10,334 nt of DNA from Candidatus Yanofskyibacteriota bacterium (GCA_016185525.1 JACPNK010000008.1:1-10334), one strand, 5' to 3'. Counted from the first letter of the stretch, positions 1 through 6,449 are shown. Made by a program: numbers and translations. The notes: generated by a model from the sequence alone, not told the origin.

Positions 1-879
1 CCAAAAGGCCTCAAACACATTTAACTCTTTTTCAAGGCGTATTTTTAATAGAGAAGGTTCAAGACTTTTGATATGAAATTTTAACGCTTGAATGTGGGCA
101 TCCATGTCCTTTGGAAAACAAAATCCGCCAGCGCCGCGATAACCTCCATGTTCTATTTCTCCAAGCCATGCTCGGTTTATTCTTTGGTCAGCAGATACCG
201 CTTCTCTGACTTTGTCATAGGAAACATCAACACAACAATTTTTTGCAATAGCCTCACAATAATCATAAAGCATATTGCCGAAAATAACTTTACAAAAGCC
301 AAAAACGTTAGAAGCATATTTTACCACTTCTGCTTCTGTCGCCGTCATTTCAAACCGCCAATAGTCCAGACGCAGAGGACTTTGAAAGTTGCTTTCCGGC
401 AGAAGGCTTAAAACAAGTGTCGTATATTTTTTACTTTGTTCTGTAAATCCGACAATCTGCCTTGCCGGGTGGATAAAATCCGCGTCCCGCTGGGACTCGG
501 TCAAATATTCGCCATTAAACATAAGCGCTTTTTTAGGATTTTTGTTTTGCAAAAATTGTGTCGTTCCCGGAATAACGGTTGACTTTATAACAATTATCTT
601 ACCGTCTTTAACGGCGTCCACAGCACCAGCCACAATACTAGTGTTGCAACTGCCGTCAGGATTAGGCGGGGTAGGAACACAAACAAAAATAATATCTGCT
701 TTGTTTATATCATCAAAGTAGTCTTTTTTAGGGTCAGTATCGTAACAAAAAAGATCTTTGCCTCTTATATATCCTTTGCCTTCATAACCCTTCTCTTTGT
801 TGCCGGTAAACCACCAATATAAAGGTAGCCCAACCGTACCTAAAGCAAGTATGCTTACTCTGGCTTTCTGTTGAGACAC
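1..879 (-). CDS. UDP-glucose/GDP-mannose 6-dehydrogenase family protein (3' end beyond the window)
   Basis: Nucleotide-sugar dehydrogenases oxidise C6 of a UDP- or GDP-sugar to a uronic acid with NAD+, supplying precursors for surface glycans. The frame stays open for 293 codons from a GTG at 879 to the window edge. GAGG lies 7 nt upstream of the GTG, which fixes the start. Visible blocks are an N-terminal Rossmann strand with ALGTVGLP (residues 12-19), ADIIFVCVPTPPNPDGS (61-77), VIKSTVIPGTT (97-107), a FNGEYLTES block matching the usual NPEFLxEG (121-129), a central helix TEAEVVKYASN (181-191), and GGFCFPKD with the predicted catalytic Cys254. Two oddities: the first glycine of the usual GxGxxG is alanine, and the stretch between the Rossmann glycines and the VPTP block is much shorter than in classical Ugd. 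The UDP-binding C-terminal domain is off the window. The family call is firm; the substrate is not determined. Confidence 0.88.
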   Translation of the reverse strand, partial: MSQQKARVSILALGTVGLPLYWWFTGNKEKGYEGKGYIRGKDLFCYDTDPKKDYFDDINKADIIFVCVPTPPNPDGSCNTSIVAGAVDAVKDGKIIVIKSTVIPGTTQFLQNKNPKKALMFNGEYLTESQRDADFIHPARQIVGFTEQSKKYTTLVLSLLPESNFQSPLRLDYWRFEMTATEAEVVKYASNVFGFCKVIFGNMLYDYCEAIAKNCCVDVSYDKVREAVSADQRINRAWLGEIEHGGYRGAGGFCFPKDMDAHIQALKFHIKSLEPSLLKIRLEKELNVFEAFW

Positions 880-916
880 TATTTATCCTCAATTTATTTT
901 TCAAAAACCTGCGCTT

Positions 917-945
917 CTTATAACACCTTAAAAAGTCTTTTGCAA
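917..945 (-). promoter_or_regulatory. Predicted sigma70-type promoter of the sugar dehydrogenase gene
   Basis: On the minus strand TTGCAA (940-945) and TATAAG (917-922) are separated by exactly 17 nt, and the -10 box is preceded by an extended TGT. Transcription would begin about 30-35 nt before the GTG at 879, leaving room for the GAGG ribosome-binding site. The call rests on consensus match only. Confidence 0.5.
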
Positions 946-984
946 ATGAACGAGCGAACAACTTTTTGGCGTCTGAAAAATAAA

Positions 985-1008
985 AAGACAGATTGCGTAA
1001 TCTGTCTT
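985..1008 (-). terminator. Intrinsic terminator of the heptad-repeat gene
   Basis: A perfect 10-bp stem (AAGACAGATT pairing with AATCTGTCTT) closes a 4-nt loop. On the minus strand it runs directly into TTTTTATTTTT. It lies about 30 nt past the stop codon of the minus-strand gene ending at 1037 and upstream of the dehydrogenase promoter, so it separates the two minus-strand units. Confidence 0.75.
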
Positions 1009-1018
1009 GTCTTACCCC

Positions 1019-1041
1019 ACTGAGAAGTTCAACTTCTCAGT
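1019..1041. repeat. Palindromic repeat, copy 1 (11-bp arms, 1-nt centre)
   Basis: ACTGAGAAGTT (1019-1029) is followed by one C and then its exact reverse complement (1031-1041). The stop codon of the heptad-repeat gene lies inside it, and the terminator hairpin follows 10 nt later. Nearly the same palindrome occurs at 8803-8827 inside a glycosyltransferase gene, so this looks like a dispersed repeat and not just a second terminator stem. Confidence 0.65.
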
Positions 1042-1465
1042 TTCTTGGGTTTTTAGGAAAAATAGTGTGTCCATCCCATGGACAATTGGGGCACTCCGCC
1101 GCGTGCAGCGCCTCAATCGCGGGCATGTTTTTATTAAGTATTTTATCATAAACCTGGAGTGCTTCATCATAAACCTGGCATGCTTCATTATAAACCCAGC
1201 ATGCTTCATCATAAGCCCGGTCTGCTTCAACATAAACCCGGTTTGCTTCAAAATAAACCCGGCATGCTTCACCATAAACCCGGCATGCTTCGACTAATTC
1301 AGGAGACAGTTCTCCTTTGAATAGCTTAAAAAGGCGAAGGCGGGTTTCCCGCTCTTCTGGTGGTTTTTGTGTGCGGATATATTCCGCACGTTCGTCATAA
1401 TCAAAGCACCACTCCACTAATTTTTCGTGGTGCAAATGCATAGCTAGGCCTTTTTTAATGTGCAT
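1037..1465 (-). CDS. Small protein with seven tandem heptads and a C-terminal CPNC motif
   Basis: A 142-residue protein of unknown function. Residues 1-56 are charged and contain KPPEERETRLRLFK. Residues 60-108 are seven consecutive 7-residue units of the form A-x-x-x-Y-x-E/K (for example ACRVYGE, ANRVYVE, ADRAYDE). They should form one long helix with alanine and tyrosine on a regular stripe. The C-terminal tail has ECPNCPWDGHTIFP (124-137), whose CxxC could bind metal or form a disulfide. There is no signal peptide or membrane segment. ATG 1465 is chosen because AGAGGAGG lies 4 nt upstream; a second Met at residue 9 lacks such a site. The gene has its own promoter and terminator, so it is a single-gene unit. 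I recall similar repeat proteins in metagenomic genomes but cannot name a family. Confidence 0.75.
   Translation of the reverse strand: MHIKKGLAMHLHHEKLVEWCFDYDERAEYIRTQKPPEERETRLRLFKLFKGELSPELVEACRVYGEACRVYFEANRVYVEADRAYDEACWVYNEACQVYDEALQVYDKILNKNMPAIEALHAAECPNCPWDGHTIFPKNPRN
1150..1296. repeat. 21-bp tandem repeat array, seven units, coding for heptads
   Basis: Seven head-to-tail 21-bp units (plus-strand core like AAACCCGGCATGCTTCACCAT with A/C, G/A and C/T variation) occupy this stretch without gaps. Because 21 is a multiple of three, each unit encodes one heptad of the minus-strand protein, and unit gain or loss would keep the frame. Variation among units lies at several positions, mostly outside the conserved Ala, Tyr and Glu codons. 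Confidence 0.9.
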
Positions 1466-1491
1466 TTTTCCTCCTCTAAGTCTGCAAAGAG

Positions 1492-1518
1492 ATTATCACA
1501 TTGTCGTTTTTTTGTCAA
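1492..1518 (-). promoter_or_regulatory. Predicted promoter of the heptad-repeat gene
   Basis: On the minus strand a perfect TTGACA (1513-1518) is followed after 15 nt by GATAAT (1492-1497), with TGT just before the -10 box (extended -10). The 15-nt spacer is short but the extended -10 may compensate. It sits about 27 nt upstream of ATG 1465. Confidence 0.5.
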
Positions 1519-1524
1519 GTACAA

Positions 1525-1635
1525 GTGAAAAAAGCCAACAAATATATCTCTTTTGCGGTTAGTGACGGCAGTCCGACGCAAAGAAGAGACCTGTTTGCTG
1601 ACTTACAGTTCGCTCAAATAGACAAAAGATGTTAA
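1525..1635 (+). other. Intergenic stretch with a possible 36-codon reading frame and long imperfect stem
   Basis: This lies between the two divergent promoters. A frame opens at GTG 1525 and closes at TAA 1635, and its residues (such as SDGSPTQRRDLFADLQ) have coding-like composition. It has no clear ribosome-binding site and its end overlaps the promoter of the next gene. The same DNA can fold: CTCTTTTGCG (1548-1557) against CGCAAAGAAGAG (1577-1588) with two small bulges, and CAACAAA against TTTGCTG (1594-1600) with one mismatch. It could be a gene remnant, a small RNA or chance. I do not recognise it. Confidence 0.2.
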
Positions 1636-1647
1636 ATAATGTATAGT
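1619..1647 (+). promoter_or_regulatory. Predicted promoter of the glycosyl-1-phosphate transferase gene
   Basis: TAGACA (1619-1624, five of six consensus bases) is 17 nt from TATAGT (1642-1647, five of six). The start codon lies only 12 nt past the -10 box and has no ribosome-binding site, so the message would have a leader of about 6 nt or none. Confidence 0.55.
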
Positions 1648-1659
1648 AAACTCTGATTT

Positions 1660-3018
1660 ATGCGAAAGGCGATTCTAATTTTTGGTGATATTTTGATCCT
1701 TTATTCGGCGCTATGGATAACGCTTTTGTTTAGATATGGCGAAAGGCTGCAGGAACAACTCGGATTCCACTTGTTGCCATTTTCAATTTTATTCATAATC
1801 TGGCTATTCATTTTCTATACCGCTAATTTATATGAAATCTTTCATTTAAAAAACGCTTCTGAATTTTTTGGCAGTTTTTTCAAAACAATAGCCTTAAACG
1901 CGGTAATCGGAATTGCTTTCTTCTACCTGCTACCCTTTTGGACTATTGCTCCGAGAAGAAATCTTTTTCTCTTCCTGTTAATTTTCTCTTTGGCAGACTT
2001 TCTGTTCAGAATTCTGTTTAACAGGACCATCGCCTCGCAAAGGTTCAAAAATCATACGCTCATAATCGGACTTAACAGACAGTCAGCTCAACTCGCCAAA
2101 TTTTTAAAAGAAAATCCTCAAATCGGCTACCAGCTTGAATGCATTTTGGACACGTCGGAAAAGTCCGGCTCGGACGAATTTGCCGAGCTGGAAATCATAA
2201 GAAACATAAACCAGCTAAGAGAGCGGGTTGAACAAAGAGAAATCAACACGATTATTATCAGTCCCGAAGCCTACAAAATACCCCGCATGATAGAAATTTT
2301 ATACCAGCTTCTCCAAAAAAAAATCAACTTTTATCCTCTTTCCGGTTTTTACGAAAAAATTGCTCACAAAATACTACTGGACAATCTGGATCAGCTTTGG
2401 TTTCTGGAAAACCTTTCCGAAGGGGGAAGAAAAATGTACGAGAGCGGAAAAAGAATTTCAGACATATTTTTCTCTTTGTTGTTTGGGGCTTTTGCTTTAG
2501 CTTTATCGCCGCTCATCGCGCTGGCGATAAAAATGAACTCAAAAGGCCCGATACTTTTCAAACAAACAAGAATCGGCCAGCTTGGCAAGAAATTTGAAAT
2601 CATAAAATTTAGAACAATGATCGTAAACGCCGAAGAAAAAACCGGCGCTGTCTGGGCTCAAGAAAACGACCCGAGAGTAACAAAAGTCGGCAGATTTTTG
2701 CGCCGAACACGGCTGGACGAACTGCCCCAACTCTGGAACATATTAAAGGGCGAGATGTCTTTCGTCGGGCCAAGAGCGGAAAGGCCGGAGTTTCATGAAC
2801 AACTAAAAAACGGTGTGCCGTTTTACGAAGAACGCTATCTGATTAAACCCGGCCTGACCGGCTGGGCGCAGATACAGTACCGTTACGGGTCCTCGGTTAA
2901 AGATGCCGCCGAAAAACTGCAGTATGACTTATTCTATATTAAACACCGCTCTCTCGCGTTGGATTTTTCCATTACACTCAAAACGGCCAACATAGTTGTT
3001 AGACAAGCTGGAAGATAA
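1660..3018 (+). CDS. Polyprenyl-phosphate glycosyl-1-phosphate transferase (WbaP/WcaJ-type, bacterial sugar transferase)
   Basis: Transfers a sugar-1-phosphate from a nucleotide sugar to undecaprenyl phosphate at the inner membrane face, the first step of a lipid-linked polysaccharide unit. The 452-residue protein has the full family layout: four membrane helices within about residues 1-125, a Rossmann-like domain starting near LIIGLNRQSAQLAKFL (about 134-149), a re-entrant hydrophobic segment after KRISD (about 264-290), then the catalytic domain. Visible motifs are KFRTM, DPRVTKVGRFLRRTRLDELPQ with the catalytic pair Asp353-Glu354, GEMSFVGPRAERPEF, and GLTGWAQI. The start is fixed because TGA immediately precedes ttt-ATG in the same frame and hydrophobic sequence begins at once. 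No ribosome-binding site is seen. The sugar transferred cannot be read from sequence; hexose-1-phosphate is usual for this architecture. Confidence 0.95.
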   Translation: MRKAILIFGDILILYSALWITLLFRYGERLQEQLGFHLLPFSILFIIWLFIFYTANLYEIFHLKNASEFFGSFFKTIALNAVIGIAFFYLLPFWTIAPRRNLFLFLLIFSLADFLFRILFNRTIASQRFKNHTLIIGLNRQSAQLAKFLKENPQIGYQLECILDTSEKSGSDEFAELEIIRNINQLRERVEQREINTIIISPEAYKIPRMIEILYQLLQKKINFYPLSGFYEKIAHKILLDNLDQLWFLENLSEGGRKMYESGKRISDIFFSLLFGAFALALSPLIALAIKMNSKGPILFKQTRIGQLGKKFEIIKFRTMIVNAEEKTGAVWAQENDPRVTKVGRFLRRTRLDELPQLWNILKGEMSFVGPRAERPEFHEQLKNGVPFYEERYLIKPGLTGWAQIQYRYGSSVKDAAEKLQYDLFYIKHRSLALDFSITLKTANIVVRQAGR

Positions 3019-3028
3019 GTGCTATAAG
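3000..3028 (+). promoter_or_regulatory. Predicted promoter of the AAA+ ATPase gene, overlapping the preceding 3' end
   Basis: TAGACA (3000-3005) and TATAAG (3023-3028) are 17 nt apart and the -10 is preceded by TGC (extended -10). The -35 hexamer is identical to that of the upstream gene's promoter. It overlaps the last codons of that gene and would give a leader of about 43 nt containing the GAGGAGG site at 3064-3070, so the ATPase can be expressed on its own. Confidence 0.55.
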
Positions 3029-3077
3029 AAAAAATCAATCGGAACATTGAAAATTCAAAGGAAGAGGAGGCAGTAAA

Positions 3078-4607
3078 ATGGCTGAAGGTAAAGCTAAAAA
3101 CCAGCTTCCTACTCCCTCAGAGATGGAAGCTTTTCTTAAGAAAAATCTCAAAGGCCAAACAAAGGCTATTGAGGCTGTCGTCAGGCAATATGAACTTTTT
3201 CACTCCGGTCTAAAAGACTTCAGCGAAAGAGACAAAGAAAGACCGATCGGGGTTTTTCTTTTCTTGGGACCGTCGGGTGTAGGCAAAACTGAAATAGGCA
3301 GATTAATTGCCAAGCTATTTCACGGATCAAGAAAGGCTTTGACCAAAATAGATTTGGAAGGCTACAAAGAAAAACATAACGTAGCCAGACTAATTGGAGC
3401 TCCACCCGGATATATAGGACATGATGAACTGCCGGAATTTTCAATGCAAAAACTGTATGCCGTTATACCGGGGATGAAAAAACCGGTTTCCGGCAAAAGC
3501 GCCGAAAAACCAAAACCGGAACAAAAAAGTAGCAATGAAGGTCCAAAGGTGATGACTCTTGGACCCATAGAGTCAATTGATTTTCAAAACAGCATACAGT
3601 CACTAAAAATAGGACAACTGTCACTAATACTGGAAGAGCTGCATATAATAGAAGAGTCGGCTTCGGCAATTCAAGCAGAGATTGACTCGCTGATGCAAGT
3701 TGCGGTTGAAAACAAAAAAACACGCGATAAGAGCATGGAAAGACTGGAAGTAGAAAAGTATTATCTGGACCGGCTGAATCTTAGAAAAAGACAACTGATT
3801 GTACAATACTTAATCATACTGAACAACAAATGGGCGTCCGAACAGAAAGAAAAGGAAGAAGTAGAGGCAGCAGAAAAAGCAGCAGCAAGTAGGTCCGAAG
3901 AAAAACAGGTTAAAGAATACGAACCCGACCAGAAAACAAAAGAAAAAGAAGACGACGAGGGGCCGGTTTTAATAATAATTCTTGATGAAATTGAAAAAGC
4001 CCACCCGGACATCCATAACTTTTTTCTTAATGTTTTTGACGAGGGCATAGTTTCCCTTGCTAACGGAGAAAAAACAGATCTTCGGAAAGCTTTTATATTT
4101 ATGACATCCAATATCGCCGCCAAGTCAATTTCTACCATTCTGCAAGGCAAAACCAAAAAAATCGGTTTTGTGGGGCAAGGCAGAGAAGATATCCCCAAAA
4201 TCGCCGAGAAAGAACTCAAAAAAACCTTTAATCAAGAGTTGCTTAACAGGATAGACGAGACAGTCACCTTTGAAGACCTGTCCGAAGAACAGCTGAAAGG
4301 CATCTTTGAAATTAATCTGTCAGAGTTTGCGGCAAATCTTAAAGAAAATTGGCGTATACTGCTGGACACGACTGAAGAGGTAAAAACCTATATCGTAAAA
4401 AGGGCTCTTGAAAAACCGGAGGGACAAGCGAGAAGTTTGCTGGAGGAATTTAGGCGCCTGATTAAAATCCCGCTTAACAAACTTGCTGTTGACAAAAAAA
4501 TTAAAACTAATCAAATCATAAGGGCAAAACTGTCCGATAATAAAATAGTTTTTGTTACCTTAGTTCTCAAAAAGAACCCAAGTAATCCTGAACACCCCGC
4601 AACTTAG
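3078..4607 (+). CDS. Single-ring ClpA/ClpB-type AAA+ ATPase with coiled-coil insertion
   Basis: Probable ATP-driven protein unfoldase. It matches the second (D2) ATPase ring of Clp/Hsp100 proteins: Walker A GPSGVGKT (64-71, Lys70), KIDLEGYKEKHNVARLIGAP, pore loop GYIG (111-114), Walker B ILDE (Asp303-Glu304) followed by IEKAHP, sensor-1 MTSN (Asn345), arginine finger LLNRID (Arg391) and sensor-2 GQAR (Arg452). It lacks the N-terminal substrate domain and first ring of ClpA/B/C (509 residues against roughly 750-860). Between the pore loop and Walker B, where relatives have about 15 residues, there is an insertion of about 175 (118-295): a Lys/Pro linker, helical coiled-coil-like sequence (about 170-270) and an acidic stretch. 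IGF (362-364) falls where ClpA/ClpC carry the ClpP-docking tripeptide. GAGGAGG 7 nt upstream of the ATG supports the start. It sits between sugar genes but has its own promoter and terminator. Substrate and any protease partner are unknown. Confidence 0.88.
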   Translation: MAEGKAKNQLPTPSEMEAFLKKNLKGQTKAIEAVVRQYELFHSGLKDFSERDKERPIGVFLFLGPSGVGKTEIGRLIAKLFHGSRKALTKIDLEGYKEKHNVARLIGAPPGYIGHDELPEFSMQKLYAVIPGMKKPVSGKSAEKPKPEQKSSNEGPKVMTLGPIESIDFQNSIQSLKIGQLSLILEELHIIEESASAIQAEIDSLMQVAVENKKTRDKSMERLEVEKYYLDRLNLRKRQLIVQYLIILNNKWASEQKEKEEVEAAEKAAASRSEEKQVKEYEPDQKTKEKEDDEGPVLIIILDEIEKAHPDIHNFFLNVFDEGIVSLANGEKTDLRKAFIFMTSNIAAKSISTILQGKTKKIGFVGQGREDIPKIAEKELKKTFNQELLNRIDETVTFEDLSEEQLKGIFEINLSEFAANLKENWRILLDTTEEVKTYIVKRALEKPEGQARSLLEEFRRLIKIPLNKLAVDKKIKTNQIIRAKLSDNKIVFVTLVLKKNPSNPEHPAT

Positions 4608-4622
4608 AACTTGCGGGTTTTT
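4596..4622 (+). terminator. Intrinsic terminator overlapping the AAA+ gene stop codon
   Basis: CCCGCAA (4596-4602) pairs with TTGCGGG (4611-4617) around an 8-nt loop, followed by TTTTT and more T-rich sequence. The TAG stop (4605-4607) lies in the loop, so the last codons are part of the terminator stem. It insulates the downstream gmd gene. Confidence 0.75.
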
Positions 4623-4671
4623 ACTTTATGTTTTACTATACTTTTAGTTTTTTGAAACACAAAGGAAGCAA

Positions 4672-5667
4672 ATGGCTGAAAAAAGAGCTTTAATTACCGG
4701 CATCACCGGACAGGACGGTTCTTATCTGGCAGAACTTCTTTTAAACAACGGATACGAAGTTCATGGTTTAGTCCGGCGGATTGCTTCAGAAGACCAGGAA
4801 CAAAGATTTTCGCGCATAAGCCATTTAATTGAAAGGTTGAAGCTGCATTATGGAGATATCACTACCCAGCCACGGGTATTCCAGTTGGTTCAAAAAATCC
4901 AACCATGTGAAACTTATCATTTGGCCGCTCAAAGCCAAGTAGCAATATCTTTTGAAGATAGTTTTGGAGCATTTGAAATAAACCAAAAAGGCACCCACTA
5001 TCTGCTTGAGGCAATAAAAACATTTGCCCCTTGGTGCCGTTTTTACTTCGCTGGAACAAGCGAGATGTTTGGTTCAACACAAGCGGTGCCCCAAAACGAG
5101 GACACCAAATTTCAGCCGGTTTCGCCTTATGGCATTTCCAAGGTTGGCGGTTTTTATTTGACTCGAATGTACCGAGAAGCTTATGGCCTCCACGCTTCGG
5201 CCGGCATACTTTTTAACCATGAGAGTGAAAGACGCGGTTGTGAATTTGTAACCAGAAAAATCAGCCAAGCGGCAGCTAGAATTAAAATTGGCCTCCAAGA
5301 AAATTTAAGGCTGGGCAATATTGAAACCAGAAGAGACTGGGGCCACGCTCAAGACTATGTCAAAGCAATGTGGTTGATGCTACAACAAAAGAAACCCGAC
5401 GACTATGTTATTGGAACAGGAAAAAGCCACTCAATTAAAGACTTCTTGGATATTGTCTTTGATCATATCAACCTAGACTGGCAAAAATATGTCGTTATCG
5501 ACAAAAGCCTAACAAGACCCTTGGACATTCGTGAATTGCGCGCTGATCCGTCAAAAGCAAAAACAGAGCTGGGCTGGCAGCCGGAAATATCATTTTTGGA
5601 ACTGGCCAGGAAAATGATTGATCATGATTTGCAGACACTTGGAAAAAGATGTTTTAAAATATTGTGA
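4672..5667 (+). CDS. gmd: GDP-mannose 4,6-dehydratase
   Basis: Converts GDP-D-mannose to GDP-4-keto-6-deoxy-mannose using bound NADP(H), the branch point to GDP-fucose, GDP-rhamnose, GDP-perosamine and others. An extended short-chain dehydrogenase of 331 residues: Rossmann motif GITGQDGSYL (10-19), the Gmd-specific VRRIAS region, LAAQSQV, and active-site residues Thr129, Glu131, Tyr153 and Lys157 (TSE and YGISK), in the same spacing as the well-studied E. coli enzyme. NHESERRGCEFVTRK corresponds to the Gmd signature NHESPRRGxxFVTRK with Pro replaced by Glu. RDWGHAQDYV and the GWQPEISFLELA tail complete the match. AAGGA a few nt upstream of ATG 4672 supports the start. TATACT at 4637-4642 may be a -10 box, but I see no good -35. 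No second enzyme of the pathway (reductase or epimerase) is in the window, so the final sugar is unknown. Confidence 0.95.
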   Translation: MAEKRALITGITGQDGSYLAELLLNNGYEVHGLVRRIASEDQEQRFSRISHLIERLKLHYGDITTQPRVFQLVQKIQPCETYHLAAQSQVAISFEDSFGAFEINQKGTHYLLEAIKTFAPWCRFYFAGTSEMFGSTQAVPQNEDTKFQPVSPYGISKVGGFYLTRMYREAYGLHASAGILFNHESERRGCEFVTRKISQAAARIKIGLQENLRLGNIETRRDWGHAQDYVKAMWLMLQQKKPDDYVIGTGKSHSIKDFLDIVFDHINLDWQKYVVIDKSLTRPLDIRELRADPSKAKTELGWQPEISFLELARKMIDHDLQTLGKRCFKIL

Positions 5668-5685
5668 AAATTCCACATACTACCA

Positions 5686-5707
5686 AAACCCCGCCACAGC
5701 GGGGTTT
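5686..5707. terminator. Bidirectional terminator between convergent genes
   Basis: AAACCCCGC (5686-5694) and GCGGGGTTT (5699-5707) form a perfect 9-bp stem with a CACA loop. It lies 18 nt past the gmd stop and 25 nt past the stop of the convergent GT2 gene. The T-run is short on both strands (TTT plus, TTTT minus), so efficiency may be moderate. Confidence 0.7.
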
Positions 5708-5732
5708 CAATATTGTTCAGTCAAAATAAGAA

Positions 5733-6449
5733 TTACCTGAAACGCAGTTTCCACGGCAGCCAAATGGATTCCCAGATTACTCCCGAGGACATTTTTGATT
5801 TGCCTTCCCTGCGCTCCGAAAAAGTTATGGGATATTCGCTCAAATGCAAACCGGCTTTCATGGCCCTATACTTTAGCTCCACTAAAAAGGCATAACCGTC
5901 GGAAGAAATTGATTCCAAATCAATACCTCTCAACACGCTTTTTTTGAAACAGTTAAAGCCGGCGGTCATATCGGCTATGCCCGTATTCAAAATAAATCCA
6001 ACATAAAAATTGGCAAAACGGCTTAACAACTTGCGACGTAAGCTCCAATTCTCAACTCCCCCACCGGCAACATACCTTGACCCCACTATCCAAGAGGACC
6101 CCTTGGATAGTTTTTCAAGCATTGGGCCGATTTCTTTGGGGTTATGAGAAAAGTCGGCATCCATCGTTATTATATTTTCATAACGCTGGTCATCAGCAAC
6201 CATTTTAAAACCGTCCAAATACGACCGACCTAAACCGCGCTTGCCAGAACGCCGAATAACAAAAAGGTTTGGAAACGAGCTTTGCATAGAAAGTACTTCT
6301 TCGGCGGTGCCGTCCAAGGAACTATCATCGATAACCAAAACGGAAATGTCGGGATACAAATTAAAAATTTCACGGACCAACGGCCCGATATTTTCTTTTT
6401 CGTTAAAAGTCGGGATTAAGACTATTGTTTTGGCAAAATTGTCTGTCAT
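5733..6449 (-). CDS. Polyprenol-phosphate mannose synthase-like glycosyltransferase (GT2)
   Basis: Expected to move a sugar (typically mannose from GDP-mannose, sometimes glucose) onto polyprenyl phosphate on the cytoplasmic side, making a lipid donor for membrane GT-C enzymes. The 238 residues are one GT-A domain: LIPTFNEKENI (11-21), VIDDSSLDGTA (39-49), KRGLGRSYLDGF, metal-binding MDADFSHNP with Asp97 and Asp99, GSRYVAGGGVENW (123-135), TAGFNCF, DGYAFLVELKYRA, and the terminal RREGKSKMS block that typifies DPM1-like enzymes. It has no C-terminal membrane anchor, as in soluble DPM synthases. Its ATG overlaps the flippase TGA (ATGA) and no ribosome-binding site is visible, so translational coupling is likely. 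With gmd nearby, GDP-mannose is a reasonable donor, but this is inference. Confidence 0.9.
   Translation of the reverse strand: MTDNFAKTIVLIPTFNEKENIGPLVREIFNLYPDISVLVIDDSSLDGTAEEVLSMQSSFPNLFVIRRSGKRGLGRSYLDGFKMVADDQRYENIITMDADFSHNPKEIGPMLEKLSKGSSWIVGSRYVAGGGVENWSLRRKLLSRFANFYVGFILNTGIADMTAGFNCFKKSVLRGIDLESISSDGYAFLVELKYRAMKAGLHLSEYPITFSERREGKSKMSSGVIWESIWLPWKLRFR

Noticed and set aside
88..721. Plus-strand open frames over 88-411 and 389-721
   Set aside because: They lie opposite a clearly recognisable dehydrogenase on the minus strand and have no recognisable domains.
1150..1296. CRISPR array
   Set aside because: Units are contiguous with no unique spacers and encode heptads; the same reasoning excludes the 12-bp array at 8012-8059. 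No cas genes are present.
1007..1297. Open frames on both strands through the 21-bp array (1007-1297 plus, 1012-1275 minus)
   Set aside because: They are stop-free only because the 21-bp unit lacks stops in those frames. The 1037-1465 minus frame has promoter, ribosome-binding site, terminator and non-repeat ends.
3761..4219. Minus-strand open frame of 152 codons opposite the AAA+ gene
   Set aside because: Serine/phenylalanine-rich antisense shadow of a lysine/glutamate-rich coding region with no domain or start signals.
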